In this document: one piece after another, positions 1 through 6,418 of the stretch | How positions within the stretch are numbered: the stretch's first letter is position 1 | Layout: each line of letters begins with the position of its first letter | DNA from: Cyclobacteriaceae bacterium | Lineage (GTDB): Bacteria > Bacteroidota > Bacteroidia > Cytophagales > Cyclobacteriaceae | NCBI GenBank assembly: GCA_019751475.1 | Contig: JAIENH010000269.1 | Coordinates: 1 to 9,023, forward strand | Length of the DNA stretch: 9,023 bases | Direction: 5' to 3' | The notes under the pieces: model-generated | Seen by the model: only the letters and a program-made list of their open reading frames with translations | What the model was told of the DNA's origin: nothing | Databases searched by the model: none | Made by a program: the position numbers and the translations under genes

Positions 1-304
1 GGCGCAAGGTGCCGAACGGAAGTGCGATTTCATCTACAACTACCAACAGGTTTTCTTTTGGAATCTTCAAGGCCTGCATCCAGTAGGCGATGGCTTTGCC
101 GCTGAGATTCATGTAGGTGTTGGGCTTGATAAGTGTGAGCTTGCGACCTTTGAACTTCATCTCCGCTTTATCGGCCAGCCGGTCAGTTGTAAATTCAACT
201 TTATGGACGTCTGCCAGCCGGTCAAGTACGAGGAAGCCGATGTTGTGGCGGGTGAGTTCATACTCCGGGCCGATGTTGCCGAGGCCGGCAATGAGGTAGT
301 TCAT
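1..304 (-). CDS. pth: Peptidyl-tRNA hydrolase, N-terminal part (cut by window edge)
   Basis: The enzyme hydrolyses the ester bond of peptidyl-tRNAs that drop off stalled ribosomes, recycling tRNA in the cytoplasm. About 101 N-terminal residues are visible, of roughly 185-190 usual for the family; the rest lies beyond base 1. The start is the ATG complementary to 302-304. It reads [15 protein letters not shown], followed by [16 protein letters not shown] and [14 protein letters not shown]. These are the family blocks: N10, catalytic H20, N66 and D91 match the residues known as N10, H20, N68 and D93 in E. coli. The start lies only 11 nt beyond the T-run of the hairpin at 316-348, so pth is probably expressed by read-through from rplY. 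There is no Shine-Dalgarno sequence. Family identification is secure; only completeness is unknown. Confidence 0.95.
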   Translation of the reverse strand, partial: MNYLIAGLGNIGPEYELTRHNIGFLVLDRLADVHKVEFTTDRLADKAEMKFKGRKLTLIKPNTYMNLSGKAIAYWMQALKIPKENLLVVVDEIALPFGTLR

Positions 305-315
305 GATGTAAAATT

Positions 316-348
316 AAAAAACCCCTTTCCCCGCAAAGGGAAAAGGGG
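316..348 (-). terminator. Intrinsic terminator-like hairpin after rplY
   Basis: Read on the minus strand, a C-rich arm (348-338) pairs with a G-rich arm (332-322) around a 5-nt loop (333-337). It is an 11-bp stem with one T-G pair, followed by a run of six T (321-316). It lies 23 nt past the rplY stop. Its T-run ends 11 nt before the pth ATG, so it may act as a leaky terminator that lowers pth expression relative to rplY. Confidence 0.8.
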
Positions 349-371
349 TGTATTTTAAAAAAGATCTAGGC

Positions 372-1076
372 TTATTTCTTCTTGCCTTCGTCTTTCTTAG
401 GAGCTTCGGCCTTCTTGGCATCAGCACCAGCCGCAGGGGCCGCAGCACCCGCTGCCGGAGCAGCACCTTCCACTGCCGGAGTTGCAGCTGCTGTCTCAGC
501 CGCTTTCGCAGCATCTTCAGCGGCCATCTTAGCAGCACGGGGCACTTCCACCACCGCGATTGACGCCTGTGCGGGATCTGTGAAAATCAGATTCTGGATC
601 TTCACATCCGATACCTTGATGGCGTGGTGGAAATCAAGCTCAGCCACATCTACATCAATGTGATCAGGCATGTCTTTCGGGAACGCCAATACTTTTAAAG
701 TAGCGCGCTTGCGCACCAATGTACCACCCTTGGCCACGCCAGGGGCCTGGCCAGTAAGACGCACCGGAATTTCCATTTTGATTTTTCTGTCTTCGCTGAT
801 GCGGAGAAAATCAGCATGCAGGATGATCTCACTCACCGGGTGAAACTGCACCTCCTGGAGAATGGCCTGGCACTCTTCGCCTTCAATGTTCAGGTGCACA
901 AAGTGCGCCTCATTGGTGTACACCAGGTCGCGGAATAAAATAACAGGAGAGTAGAAATGCACTTGCTCACCACCTCCATAGAGAACGCACGGCACATTAC
1001 CTTCCTGACGGATGTTTTCAGAGTCGGTCTTGCCGAGATTTGCTCTTCGATACCCTATAATCTCAACAGTTTTCAT
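372..1076 (-). CDS. rplY: 50S ribosomal protein L25 / general stress protein Ctc, with Ala-Pro-Lys tail
   Basis: This 234-aa protein belongs to the long (CTC/TL5) form of L25, which binds 5S rRNA in the large ribosomal subunit. Residues 1-90 form the 5S-binding beta-barrel: IGYRRANLGK, NVPCVLYGGG and LQEVQFHPVSEIILHADFLR are recognisable. Residues 95-180 form the second beta domain, with GQAPGVAKGGTL and the VDVAELDFHHAIKVSD block. Residues from about 181 to the end are low complexity: alanine- and proline-rich with two near-identical AAPAAGA units, then a lysine-rich end. This tail is probably disordered. The start is the ATG at 1074-1076, 36 nt downstream of prs. No promoter is visible in that gap, so the gene is probably co-transcribed with prs. 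The hairpin at 316-348 follows it. Confidence 0.95.
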   Translation of the reverse strand: MKTVEIIGYRRANLGKTDSENIRQEGNVPCVLYGGGEQVHFYSPVILFRDLVYTNEAHFVHLNIEGEECQAILQEVQFHPVSEIILHADFLRISEDRKIKMEIPVRLTGQAPGVAKGGTLVRKRATLKVLAFPKDMPDHIDVDVAELDFHHAIKVSDVKIQNLIFTDPAQASIAVVEVPRAAKMAAEDAAKAAETAAATPAVEGAAPAAGAAAPAAGADAKKAEAPKKDEGKKK

Positions 1077-1112
1077 AATAGTTAATTGTTTATGGTTTTA
1101 GTTTTAAGAGAA

Positions 1113-2042
1113 TTACAACTTGATAAAAAGTGAACTGATCGACTCGTGGTCGTGTATTTTACGGATAGCTTTCGCGAATAGATTGGACACCGTCAATACT
1201 TTAAGCTTGCTGGACTGCCCACGCAGCGGTAGGGTGTCCGTCACTACAATCTCTTCAAGGTTAGAACCTTCAATGTTTTCGTAGGCCTTGCCACTGAGCA
1301 CGGGATGAGTACAAACAGCTCTCACCGACTTCGCACCATTTTCCTTGAGAAGAGCGGCAGCCTTGCAGATTGTGCCGGCTGTGTCTACGAGGTCATCCAC
1401 CAGTACCACATCCTTACCTTCCACTTCGCCAATTAGGCGCATGGACTCGATCTTATTGGCTTCTTTCCGGTACTTATCGCACACGGCTAGGTCTGCATTA
1501 AAGTGCTTGGCAAAATACCGTGCCCTCTTGATGCCGCCCACGTCAGGGGTAGCAAACATGATGTTTGAAAGGTTGAGCGACTTTAAGTAGGGAATGAAAA
1601 TATAAGCTCCATCCAGATGATCTACGGGAATGTCAAAAAAACCTTGTATCTGGTCTGCATGCAGGTCGCAGGTCATGATGCGATGCGCTCCCGCAGCCGA
1701 GAGCAGGTTGGCAATCATCTTGGCGGCAATGGCCACACGCGGTTTGTCCTTGCGGTCCTGCCTGGCATAGCCAAAGTAGGGGATGATAACGTTTACATTT
1801 TCAGCACTGGCTCGCTTGGCAGCATCAATCATGAGCAATAGCTCCATGAAATTATCAGCCGGGGGAAAGGTAGATTGAACAATAAAGACATCGTGACCGC
1901 GCACCGACTCGGTGAGGTAAGGCGACATCTCGCCATCGCTGAACTGTTGGTAGTTCACCTCACCCAATGACTCACCGTAGGCCTGGGCGATTTTTTCAGC
2001 CAAGTAAACAGTAGCGCGCCCTGAAAATATTTTTACTGCCAT
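1113..2042 (-). CDS. prs: Ribose-phosphate pyrophosphokinase (PRPP synthetase)
   Basis: The enzyme transfers pyrophosphate from ATP to ribose 5-phosphate, giving PRPP for purine, pyrimidine, histidine, tryptophan and NAD synthesis in the cytoplasm. The 309-aa length matches class I enzymes (about 310-320). Visible landmarks are FSDGEMSP near residue 35, the ATP-binding flexible loop YFGYARQDRK (89-98), the metal-binding DLHADQIQGFF with H128 (126-136), and the PRPP-binding loop VVLVDDLVDTAGT (212-224). The catalytic lysine/arginine stretch is DKYRKEAN (189-196). The start is the ATG at 2040-2042. A strong hairpin ends 10 nt upstream of it and tRNA-Gln lies just beyond, so transcription must come through the tRNA region. 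rplY follows after 36 nt. Confidence 0.97.
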   Translation of the reverse strand: MAVKIFSGRATVYLAEKIAQAYGESLGEVNYQQFSDGEMSPYLTESVRGHDVFIVQSTFPPADNFMELLLMIDAAKRASAENVNVIIPYFGYARQDRKDKPRVAIAAKMIANLLSAAGAHRIMTCDLHADQIQGFFDIPVDHLDGAYIFIPYLKSLNLSNIMFATPDVGGIKRARYFAKHFNADLAVCDKYRKEANKIESMRLIGEVEGKDVVLVDDLVDTAGTICKAAALLKENGAKSVRAVCTHPVLSGKAYENIEGSNLEEIVVTDTLPLRGQSSKLKVLTVSNLFAKAIRKIHDHESISSLFIKL

Positions 2043-2052
2043 AGAGTCAATG

Positions 2053-2079
2053 AAAAATCCCGCTTAGCGGGATTTTTTT
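2053..2079 (-). terminator. Symmetric terminator hairpin between tRNA-Gln and prs
   Basis: There is a perfect 11-bp inverted repeat, 2053-2063 against 2067-2077, with a 3-nt loop (2064-2066). The core reads ATCCCGC-TAA-GCGGGAT and is flanked by A and T runs, so it looks like an intrinsic terminator in both directions. On the minus strand it follows the tRNA 3' end by a few bases. Its T-run ends 10 nt before the prs ATG, so it must be bypassed or be part of the prs 5' leader. Confidence 0.8.
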
Positions 2080-2084
2080 AATTC

Positions 2085-2160
2085 TGGTTGCCCGACCAGG
2101 GCTCGAACCTGGACTTTCTTGAATCAAAATCAAGCGTGTTGCCAGTTACACCATCGGGCA
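2085..2160 (-). tRNA. tRNA-Gln (anticodon TTG), CCA encoded
   Basis: Read on the minus strand, the 76-nt sequence folds as a cloverleaf. The acceptor arm TGCCCGA (2160-2154) pairs with TCGGGCA (2095-2089), followed by discriminator A and a genomically encoded CCA (2087-2085). The anticodon arm is CTTGA-TTTTGAT-TCAAG with anticodon TTG, which decodes CAA and by wobble CAG. The T arm contains GGTTCGAGCC. It lies directly upstream of the hairpin and prs and probably shares their promoter. Confidence 0.97.
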
Positions 2161-2210
2161 ATACCTTCCTAAACTGCCTTCCTGACCTTACAGGGCGCAT
2201 TTTGGGTGGG

Positions 2211-2218
2211 CAAAGGTA
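2211..2218 (-). promoter_or_regulatory. Bacteroidota-type -7 box upstream of tRNA-Gln
   Basis: On the minus strand this reads TACCTTTG, a perfect match to the TAnnTTTG -7 consensus of the Bacteroidota primary sigma factor. It lies 50 nt upstream of the mature tRNA 5' end, which fits a short 5' leader. The -33 element about 19 nt further upstream is poor (GTTT instead of TTTG). It is the only good candidate for transcription of tRNA-Gln and, by read-through, of prs-rplY-pth. Confidence 0.65.
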
Positions 2219-2265
2219 GGATTAATTTGCTAAAGAAAAACCCGTAGACTAAGATTTTAGGGCCG

Positions 2266-2838
2266 TCAGAGGCCTTTATCTTCCACGGGCGCGGTACCTT
2301 CTATAAAGCCATCGGCCCAGAAACGATACTTGTCTAAGATGGAAATCACCGCATTTTTGAGGTGGCGGTTGTTGTGGAAGTCAATGTTCCCATACATGGT
2401 AGTAGCATAACCCTGCCAGATGGAACGGTTCTGGCGCCTGTCAAAAAACTGGATAAGCAGCGTGCCCGTCTTGAGGTTGTATTTCTGCTGTTCGTAGTTG
2501 AGATTTTCATTTTGAGAGCGTACCCATTCTTCAATATCGGGTTGGTTGTAGCCATTGAATTTAAGGCTGTCGTTATACATCTTGAAGCCGATGATAAGAT
2601 GGGGGCGTGTTTCGGATTGCTTGTAGCCGAGAAAGCGCATCCGTGATATGATAGACTTTTCAATCACGGCATTCATCATGCTGGAGTCTTCCAGTCCGAG
2701 CGGGCGCATGATCTCAAACGTTCTGTATTTTTTAAAATTGCCACGGTAGCTGTAATCGTATTCTACGGGCAATTCTTTATAGCCAAGGCAGGAGGAGAGC
2801 AATATCACCAAAACAGCGGGAGTAACGAATTTTCTCAT
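2266..2838 (-). CDS. DUF4136-type lipoprotein
   Basis: The 190-aa protein from the ATG at 2836-2838 starts MRKFVTPAVLVILLSSCLGYK: a short charged N-terminus, a hydrophobic stretch and a lipobox LLSSC with Cys17, so it is probably a lipoprotein anchored in the envelope. The mature part has the DUF4136 pattern: a beta strand near VEYDYSYRGNFKKYRTFEI, a helix with AVIEKSIISRMRFLGYK, PHLIIGFKMY, and near the C-terminus GTLLIQFFDRRQNRSIWQGYA. The function of the family is unknown; it is common as a solitary lipoprotein in Bacteroidota. A longer reading from a TTG at 2857-2859 adds seven residues before the signal peptide and is unlikely. The gene diverges from ppc and is followed by tRNA-Gln on the same strand. 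Confidence 0.85.
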   Translation of the reverse strand: MRKFVTPAVLVILLSSCLGYKELPVEYDYSYRGNFKKYRTFEIMRPLGLEDSSMMNAVIEKSIISRMRFLGYKQSETRPHLIIGFKMYNDSLKFNGYNQPDIEEWVRSQNENLNYEQQKYNLKTGTLLIQFFDRRQNRSIWQGYATTMYGNIDFHNNRHLKNAVISILDKYRFWADGFIEGTAPVEDKGL

Positions 2839-2866
2839 AGCCACAAGGAGGTTAGACAAATGAATC

Positions 2867-2898
2867 CAAAATTTACCCTACTTCGGGCAATATGTCAA
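2867..2898 (-). promoter_or_regulatory. Possible promoter of the DUF4136 lipoprotein gene
   Basis: On the minus strand TTGAC begins at 2898 and is followed, after a 20-nt spacer, by TAAATTTTG (2875-2867). This resembles TTG-N19/20-TAnnTTTG with one extra base inside the -7 box. The start of transcription would fall near 2860, about 20 nt before the ATG. The match is imperfect, so support is weak. Confidence 0.35.
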
Positions 2899-2963
2899 TT
2901 GAACAAATTATGAATTTTTTGAATAACCGATAATCAGGGTCAAAAAAGCCGTATTTCTCTTTA

Positions 2964-2980
2964 AACAATTGTAAATTGTT
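2964..2980. repeat. Small inverted repeat upstream of ppc
   Basis: AACAATT-GTA-AATTGTT is a perfect 7-bp inverted repeat with a 3-bp spacer, 45 bp upstream of the ppc GTG in the divergent intergenic region. It has the shape of an operator for a dimeric regulator, but the sequence is AT-rich and could be chance. No convincing TAnnTTTG box for ppc was found in the same interval. Confidence 0.3.
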
Positions 2981-3025
2981 GGGCTTAAAATCTTGTCGTA
3001 AGCACTTCTACAAAATATTCTGACT

Positions 3026-5566
3026 GTGAACACCCTCAACTCCATTGTCTCGGCCCGCTTTTCCATCTACAACAGCCTGTTTCTCAACCTCCCTTTTCAG
3101 GGAATTTCGAAAACTGGGAATTTTCTTCCCTTGTTGCAGCAAGCATGTGAGCAGGGCTTTGAGAGCGGATTGAATCCTGATCAGATTATTGCCAAGTTTT
3201 TTCAGGATTTTTCACCGGGCATTTCTGAAAAGGAAAAATTCGATTTTCTCTTTCGCGTTATTCAATACATTGAGCGACAAGTAGTGCTCTTTGATTCGGT
3301 GGAGGACTCTTCCTTTGAGCAAATTAATGACCTCCGTGGAAAGGGATCGGTGGATGCCTTGCTGCTGCGTGCGGATGCAGACAGCAAGCGTGCAGAATTA
3401 AAAAAACAACTGGATGATTTTTCGGTGCGCGTGGTTCTTACGGCTCATCCCACGCAATTTTATCCGGGTCACGTGCTGGCCATTCTCACCGACTTGGAAG
3501 AAGCCATTCGTAAAAATGAATTGCAACAGATCAATTTACTTTTGCAGCAACTTGGTAAAACAGGATTTATCAATCGCCAGAAGCCCACACCGTTTGATGA
3601 GGCGGTGAGTTTGTGCTGGTACCTGGAAAATATCTTTTATCGTGCAGCTCCTGCTATTCTTCATCAGTTGATGAAAGGCGCATCTATTTCAGTAGACGAA
3701 TGGAAAAACGACCGGCTGATTACCATTGGTTTTTGGCCGGGTGGTGACAGGGATGGCAATCCGTTTGTTACAACTATCATCACGCTACAAGTGGCTCAGC
3801 GCTTGCGTCAGGGAATTTTGCGCAATTACTATAATGACATCCGTCAATTGAAGCGCAGATTCACCTTCGAGGGTGTGGAGCCACTGGTGCATCAGATTGA
3901 GCGAAAGATATACGGTGCCTTATATGGAGGTGATGCGTACAAGACAGCCGATGAATTATTGGCAGACCTGCATGAAGCTCGGAAGATTTTGGTAGAGCGC
4001 CATGATGGACTTTTTTTGGATTTACTGGATGAATTCATTTTGAAGATAAAGGTATTCGGTTTTCACTTTGCCACGTTGGATATACGCCAGGACGGACGCA
4101 AGCATGAGGCGATTGTGAGGGCATTGCTTGCAGGCAATGGCATGGATGAAATGATATTAGAGAAGTCCACAGGTCATCAGAAAGTCGAAGTGCTGCTTTC
4201 GGTGAAAACAATTGCCAATGTTTCTTCAAGCGATGCTGTTCTTCAGGAAACCATTTCCAGCTTTCAAGCCATTAAGACCATTCAGCAAGAAAATGGCCCG
4301 TATGGCTGCCATCGCTACATCATCAGTAATTGCCAGAGCGCTTTTCACATTATAGAGGTTTATCAATTAGCCAAGTGGCTTGTAGCCGATAAAGGATTTC
4401 TGGCGCTGGATATTGTACCGCTTTTTGAAACGATAGATGATCTTGCCCATGCGCAAAAAATCATGGATGAGATTTATGCCATCCCGGAGTATCGCGAGCA
4501 TCTTGCCAGGCGAGGCAACAAGCAAACGATCATGCTTGGCTTTTCGGATGGTACCAAAGACGGAGGCTATCTGCGAGCCAACTGGTCTATCTTCCGTGCA
4601 AAAGAATCACTGACTGAAGTCTCGCGCAAATACGGCATCACCGCACTCTTTTTTGATGGACGAGGTGGCCCGCCTGCACGCGGTGGCGGCAACACGCACG
4701 ACTTCTACGCATCGCTCGGTGACACGATTGAAAACAAAGAAGTACAAATCACTATCCAGGGACAAACCATTAGTTCAAACTTTGGGAAGGTAGCCTCGTG
4801 TCAATACAACCTGGAGCAATTGCTTTCGGCTGGATTGGAGGGAAGTGTATTTGGTCATCCTGCCGGTCAATTATCTGCAGAAGACAAGCAACTGCTTGAC
4901 CAACTCGCGGAGGAAGGCCATCGGGCGTACCTTGATCTGAAACACGATCCGAAGTTTGTGCCTTATCTCGAAAAAGTAACACCGCTTTCATTTTTCGGTG
5001 ATACTAATATCGGGTCACGCCCGGTAAAGCGTTCGGCAGGAGAGGGTTTGAAGTTTGAAGACCTGCGCGCTATTCCATTTGTTGGTTCGTGGGCTCAGAT
5101 GAAGCAAAATATCCCGGGTTTTTATGGGGTGGGCAGTGCATTGCAAAAACTTCAGGAGCAGGGTCGTTGGGATGAATTGAAGTCGCTTTATCAGCGGTCG
5201 CTGTTTTTTCGCACACTGGTGAGCAACAGTATGATGTCATTGACAAAAACATTTTATCCGGCTACAGCTTATCTTTCCAGCGATCCGGAGTTTGGGATTT
5301 TTTGGAAAAAACTTTTTGCAGAATACGAACTGTCGAAGAAGATGATTCTTCAACTCAGCAACATGCCAGAGTTGATGGACAACCTCCCGGCCGGACGGGA
5401 GTCTATTCGTTTGCGCGAACGTATTGTGCTTCCGCTTATTACTATCCAGCAGTTTTCACTCATGCAATTGCGCACTGGTCGCGATAAAGAAAATGACGCC
5501 ATCTATCGCAAGCTGATTATCCGCTGCATGTTTGGCATTATCAATGCTGCGAGAAATTCTGCTTAG
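3026..5566 (+). CDS. ppc: Phosphoenolpyruvate carboxylase
   Basis: This 846-aa cytoplasmic enzyme carboxylates PEP with bicarbonate to oxaloacetate and phosphate, refilling the TCA cycle; E. coli Ppc has 883 aa. Catalytic blocks are intact: VVLTAHPTQ with H141, GFWPGGDRDGNP (235-246), LDIRQDGRKH (351-360), LGFSDGTKDGG with K511, FFDGRGGPPARGG with R546 and R552, and GSRPVKR (663-669). By alignment from memory, the four residues of the E. coli aspartate/malate inhibition site (R587, K773, R832, N881) correspond to R552, K741, R797 and N844, so feedback inhibition is probably kept. The usual C-terminal RNTG is RNSA here. The start is GTG at 3026; the N-terminal YNSLFLNLPF region supports full length. 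It is transcribed alone, divergent from the lipoprotein gene and convergent with the PepSY-type gene. Confidence 0.97.
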   Translation: MNTLNSIVSARFSIYNSLFLNLPFQGISKTGNFLPLLQQACEQGFESGLNPDQIIAKFFQDFSPGISEKEKFDFLFRVIQYIERQVVLFDSVEDSSFEQINDLRGKGSVDALLLRADADSKRAELKKQLDDFSVRVVLTAHPTQFYPGHVLAILTDLEEAIRKNELQQINLLLQQLGKTGFINRQKPTPFDEAVSLCWYLENIFYRAAPAILHQLMKGASISVDEWKNDRLITIGFWPGGDRDGNPFVTTIITLQVAQRLRQGILRNYYNDIRQLKRRFTFEGVEPLVHQIERKIYGALYGGDAYKTADELLADLHEARKILVERHDGLFLDLLDEFILKIKVFGFHFATLDIRQDGRKHEAIVRALLAGNGMDEMILEKSTGHQKVEVLLSVKTIANVSSSDAVLQETISSFQAIKTIQQENGPYGCHRYIISNCQSAFHIIEVYQLAKWLVADKGFLALDIVPLFETIDDLAHAQKIMDEIYAIPEYREHLARRGNKQTIMLGFSDGTKDGGYLRANWSIFRAKESLTEVSRKYGITALFFDGRGGPPARGGGNTHDFYASLGDTIENKEVQITIQGQTISSNFGKVASCQYNLEQLLSAGLEGSVFGHPAGQLSAEDKQLLDQLAEEGHRAYLDLKHDPKFVPYLEKVTPLSFFGDTNIGSRPVKRSAGEGLKFEDLRAIPFVGSWAQMKQNIPGFYGVGSALQKLQEQGRWDELKSLYQRSLFFRTLVSNSMMSLTKTFYPATAYLSSDPEFGIFWKKLFAEYELSKKMILQLSNMPELMDNLPAGRESIRLRERIVLPLITIQQFSLMQLRTGRDKENDAIYRKLIIRCMFGIINAARNSA

Positions 5567-5573
5567 GCTTTAC

Positions 5574-5626
5574 AGACGTCTGACACCTCCAAGGTGTCTT
5601 GACGTCTTATATGGTGTCAGACGTCT
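5574..5626. repeat. Compound palindromic element between convergent genes
   Basis: The left arm AGACGTCTGACACC (5574-5587) is the exact reverse complement of the distal arm GGTGTCAGACGTCT (5613-5626). A third, slightly degenerate copy of the right arm (5593-5607, with TT in place of A in the middle) lies between them. The left arm can therefore fold with the middle copy, giving a 7+7-bp hairpin with loop CCA and a 1/2-nt internal loop, or with the distal copy as a perfect 14-bp stem. It begins 7 nt after the ppc stop and ends 8 nt before the stop of the opposing gene. It may end transcription from both sides, being followed by TTAGTTTTATT on the plus strand, and it resembles a REP-like repeat. 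Confidence 0.8.
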
Positions 5627-5634
5627 TAGTTTTA

Positions 5635-6180
5635 TTACGAAAGTAAAATCAAGAAGATAAGTGGAAACACCATGCCTAGTAATGCGAGCCACCAGCCGCG
5701 ACTTCGGAAACTGTTTTGACCTTTTTCGATGAACATTCCCGTAAGGGCAATAATGAACATGGCCACGCCAAATGCATCAGAATAATAAATCCACCACTTG
5801 CTGGTGTCTTGATGCAGTTGCGTCATCTGGCCGAGCAGAGGTGTGATGCGGTAGGTAATGATTTTACCCTGGCCGGTTGCCAGGTCAATCTCAACATCAT
5901 GAGTTACATAGGAGATGCGCACCTGTTGATCATTGACCTGGAAGCGCCTGAGATCGTCTTGAATATTTTTCTCTCTGGTAAACCGGCTGATATAGGCATC
6001 TGTCACTGAATCTTTAATGAGAGGCGCAGCTACAGAGATTCCTTCCGTACTGACGGTATAGCGTCTGGGGTGCCAGCTCTGCCGGTGATTTAGAAAAATA
6101 CCGGAGATAGAAAAGGCTATGATCAATCCGACAAAAAAGTAAGCCAGGTCGCGATGGGTGTTACGAGCGGTGAGTTTCAT
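5635..6180 (-). CDS. PepSY-associated TM helix protein (PepSY_TM-like family)
   Basis: This 181-aa inner-membrane protein has three predicted TM segments: about 12-31, 132-151 and 163-180. The N-terminus THRDLAYFFVGLIIAFSISGIFLNHR and the block LHQDTSKWWIYYSDAFGVAMFIIALTGMF are typical of the small PepSY_TM-like family (I believe Pfam PF16357). Residues 40-115 between TM1 and TM2 form a single extracytoplasmic domain containing a YVTHDVEIDLATGQGKI strand pattern. Conserved histidines H9, H32 and H123 lie at the membrane ends; in related PepSY_TM reductase-like proteins such histidines are candidates for haem binding, which is inference here. Relatives often occur near iron uptake genes, but none is visible. 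The start is the ATG at 6178-6180, with no Shine-Dalgarno sequence. Confidence 0.8.
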   Translation of the reverse strand: MKLTARNTHRDLAYFFVGLIIAFSISGIFLNHRQSWHPRRYTVSTEGISVAAPLIKDSVTDAYISRFTREKNIQDDLRRFQVNDQQVRISYVTHDVEIDLATGQGKIITYRITPLLGQMTQLHQDTSKWWIYYSDAFGVAMFIIALTGMFIEKGQNSFRSRGWWLALLGMVFPLIFLILLS

Positions 6181-6199
6181 AGAAATTGGTTTCGAGCGC

Positions 6200-6207
6200 C
6201 AAATATA
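6200..6207 (-). promoter_or_regulatory. -7 box upstream of the PepSY-associated gene
   Basis: On the minus strand the bases read TATATTTG, a perfect TAnnTTTG match. Transcription would start near 6193, leaving a leader of about 12 nt before the ATG at 6180. No good -33 TTTG is found at 19-20 nt spacing, which lowers confidence. Confidence 0.5.
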
Positions 6208-6268
6208 AAGAACTCGAGGGCTCTTTCTTTTGCCGTATCTTTAATGTCTGTATCTGGGGGAAAATCCC

Positions 6269-6282
6269 TCGCCTTTAGGCGA
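6269..6282. repeat. REP-like hairpin 1
   Basis: TCGCCT-TT-AGGCGA is a perfect 6-bp stem with a 2-nt loop. It is followed by GAAGACTTTAGTTTAA, a tail resembling the one after hairpin 3. It lies in the gap between the PepSY-type gene and the sigma factor. Confidence 0.6.
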
Positions 6283-6304
6283 AGACTTTAGTTTAATAAT
6301 TTTG
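6274..6304 (+). promoter_or_regulatory. Candidate promoter of the ECF sigma operon
   Basis: TAATTTTG (6297-6304) matches the TAnnTTTG -7 consensus exactly. TTTA (6274-6277), one base off the -33 TTTG, lies 19 nt upstream, which is the ideal spacing. The -33 bases lie in the loop and arm of REP-like hairpin 1. Transcription from about 6310 would give a leader of roughly 200 nt carrying the two further hairpins. Whether the operon also has an autoregulated sigma-specific promoter cannot be told. Confidence 0.5.
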
Positions 6305-6375
6305 TATGAAGCGAACACTAGATGACTCAGCGATTTTCTCCCGAATGATTTCCGAGTCTATATGCATTGCTTCAG

Positions 6376-6389
6376 TCGGCTTTAGCCGA
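6376..6389. repeat. REP-like hairpin 2
   Basis: TCGGCT-TT-AGCCGA is a perfect 6-bp stem with a 2-nt loop. It has the same loop and stem length as hairpin 1 and nearly the same stem sequence as hairpin 3. It is followed by TACTAAAC and would lie in the leader of the sigma operon. Confidence 0.6.
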
Positions 6390-6397
6390 TACTAAAC

Positions 6398-6418
6398 CCT
6401 TCGGCTTTTAGCCGAAGG
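6398..6418. repeat. REP-like hairpin 3
   Basis: CCTTCGGCT-TTT-AGCCGAAGG is a perfect 9-bp stem with a 3-nt loop. An outer pairing of TAAAC (6393-6397) with GTTTA (6426-6430) can extend it across a 7-nt bulge. The tail GTAGTTCAGTTTAA resembles the tail after hairpin 1. It lacks a T-run directly after the stem, so a simple terminator role is unlikely. Confidence 0.65.

Noticed and set aside
382..663. Ala-rich 93-codon ORF antisense to rplY
   Set aside because: It is the mirror of the Ala/Pro-rich codons of the L25 tail; rplY on the other strand is a clear gene.
1077..1112. Independent promoter for rplY in the prs-rplY gap
   Set aside because: The 36-nt gap has no TAnnTTTG match on the minus strand and no terminator after prs, so co-transcription is simpler.
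2346..2663. 105-codon minus-strand ORF inside the lipoprotein gene
   Set aside because: It is another frame of the DUF4136 gene, Ser/Thr-rich with no family features.
2839..2859. TTG start extending the DUF4136 lipoprotein by seven residues
   Set aside because: The ATG at 2838 gives a standard lipoprotein signal peptide, and the TTG would sit at the predicted transcription start.
6306..6395. 29-codon ORF starting at ATG 6306 between the candidate promoter and hairpin 2
   Set aside because: It would begin at or before the expected transcription start, ends in the hairpin 2 tail, has no recognisable sequence and no supporting context.
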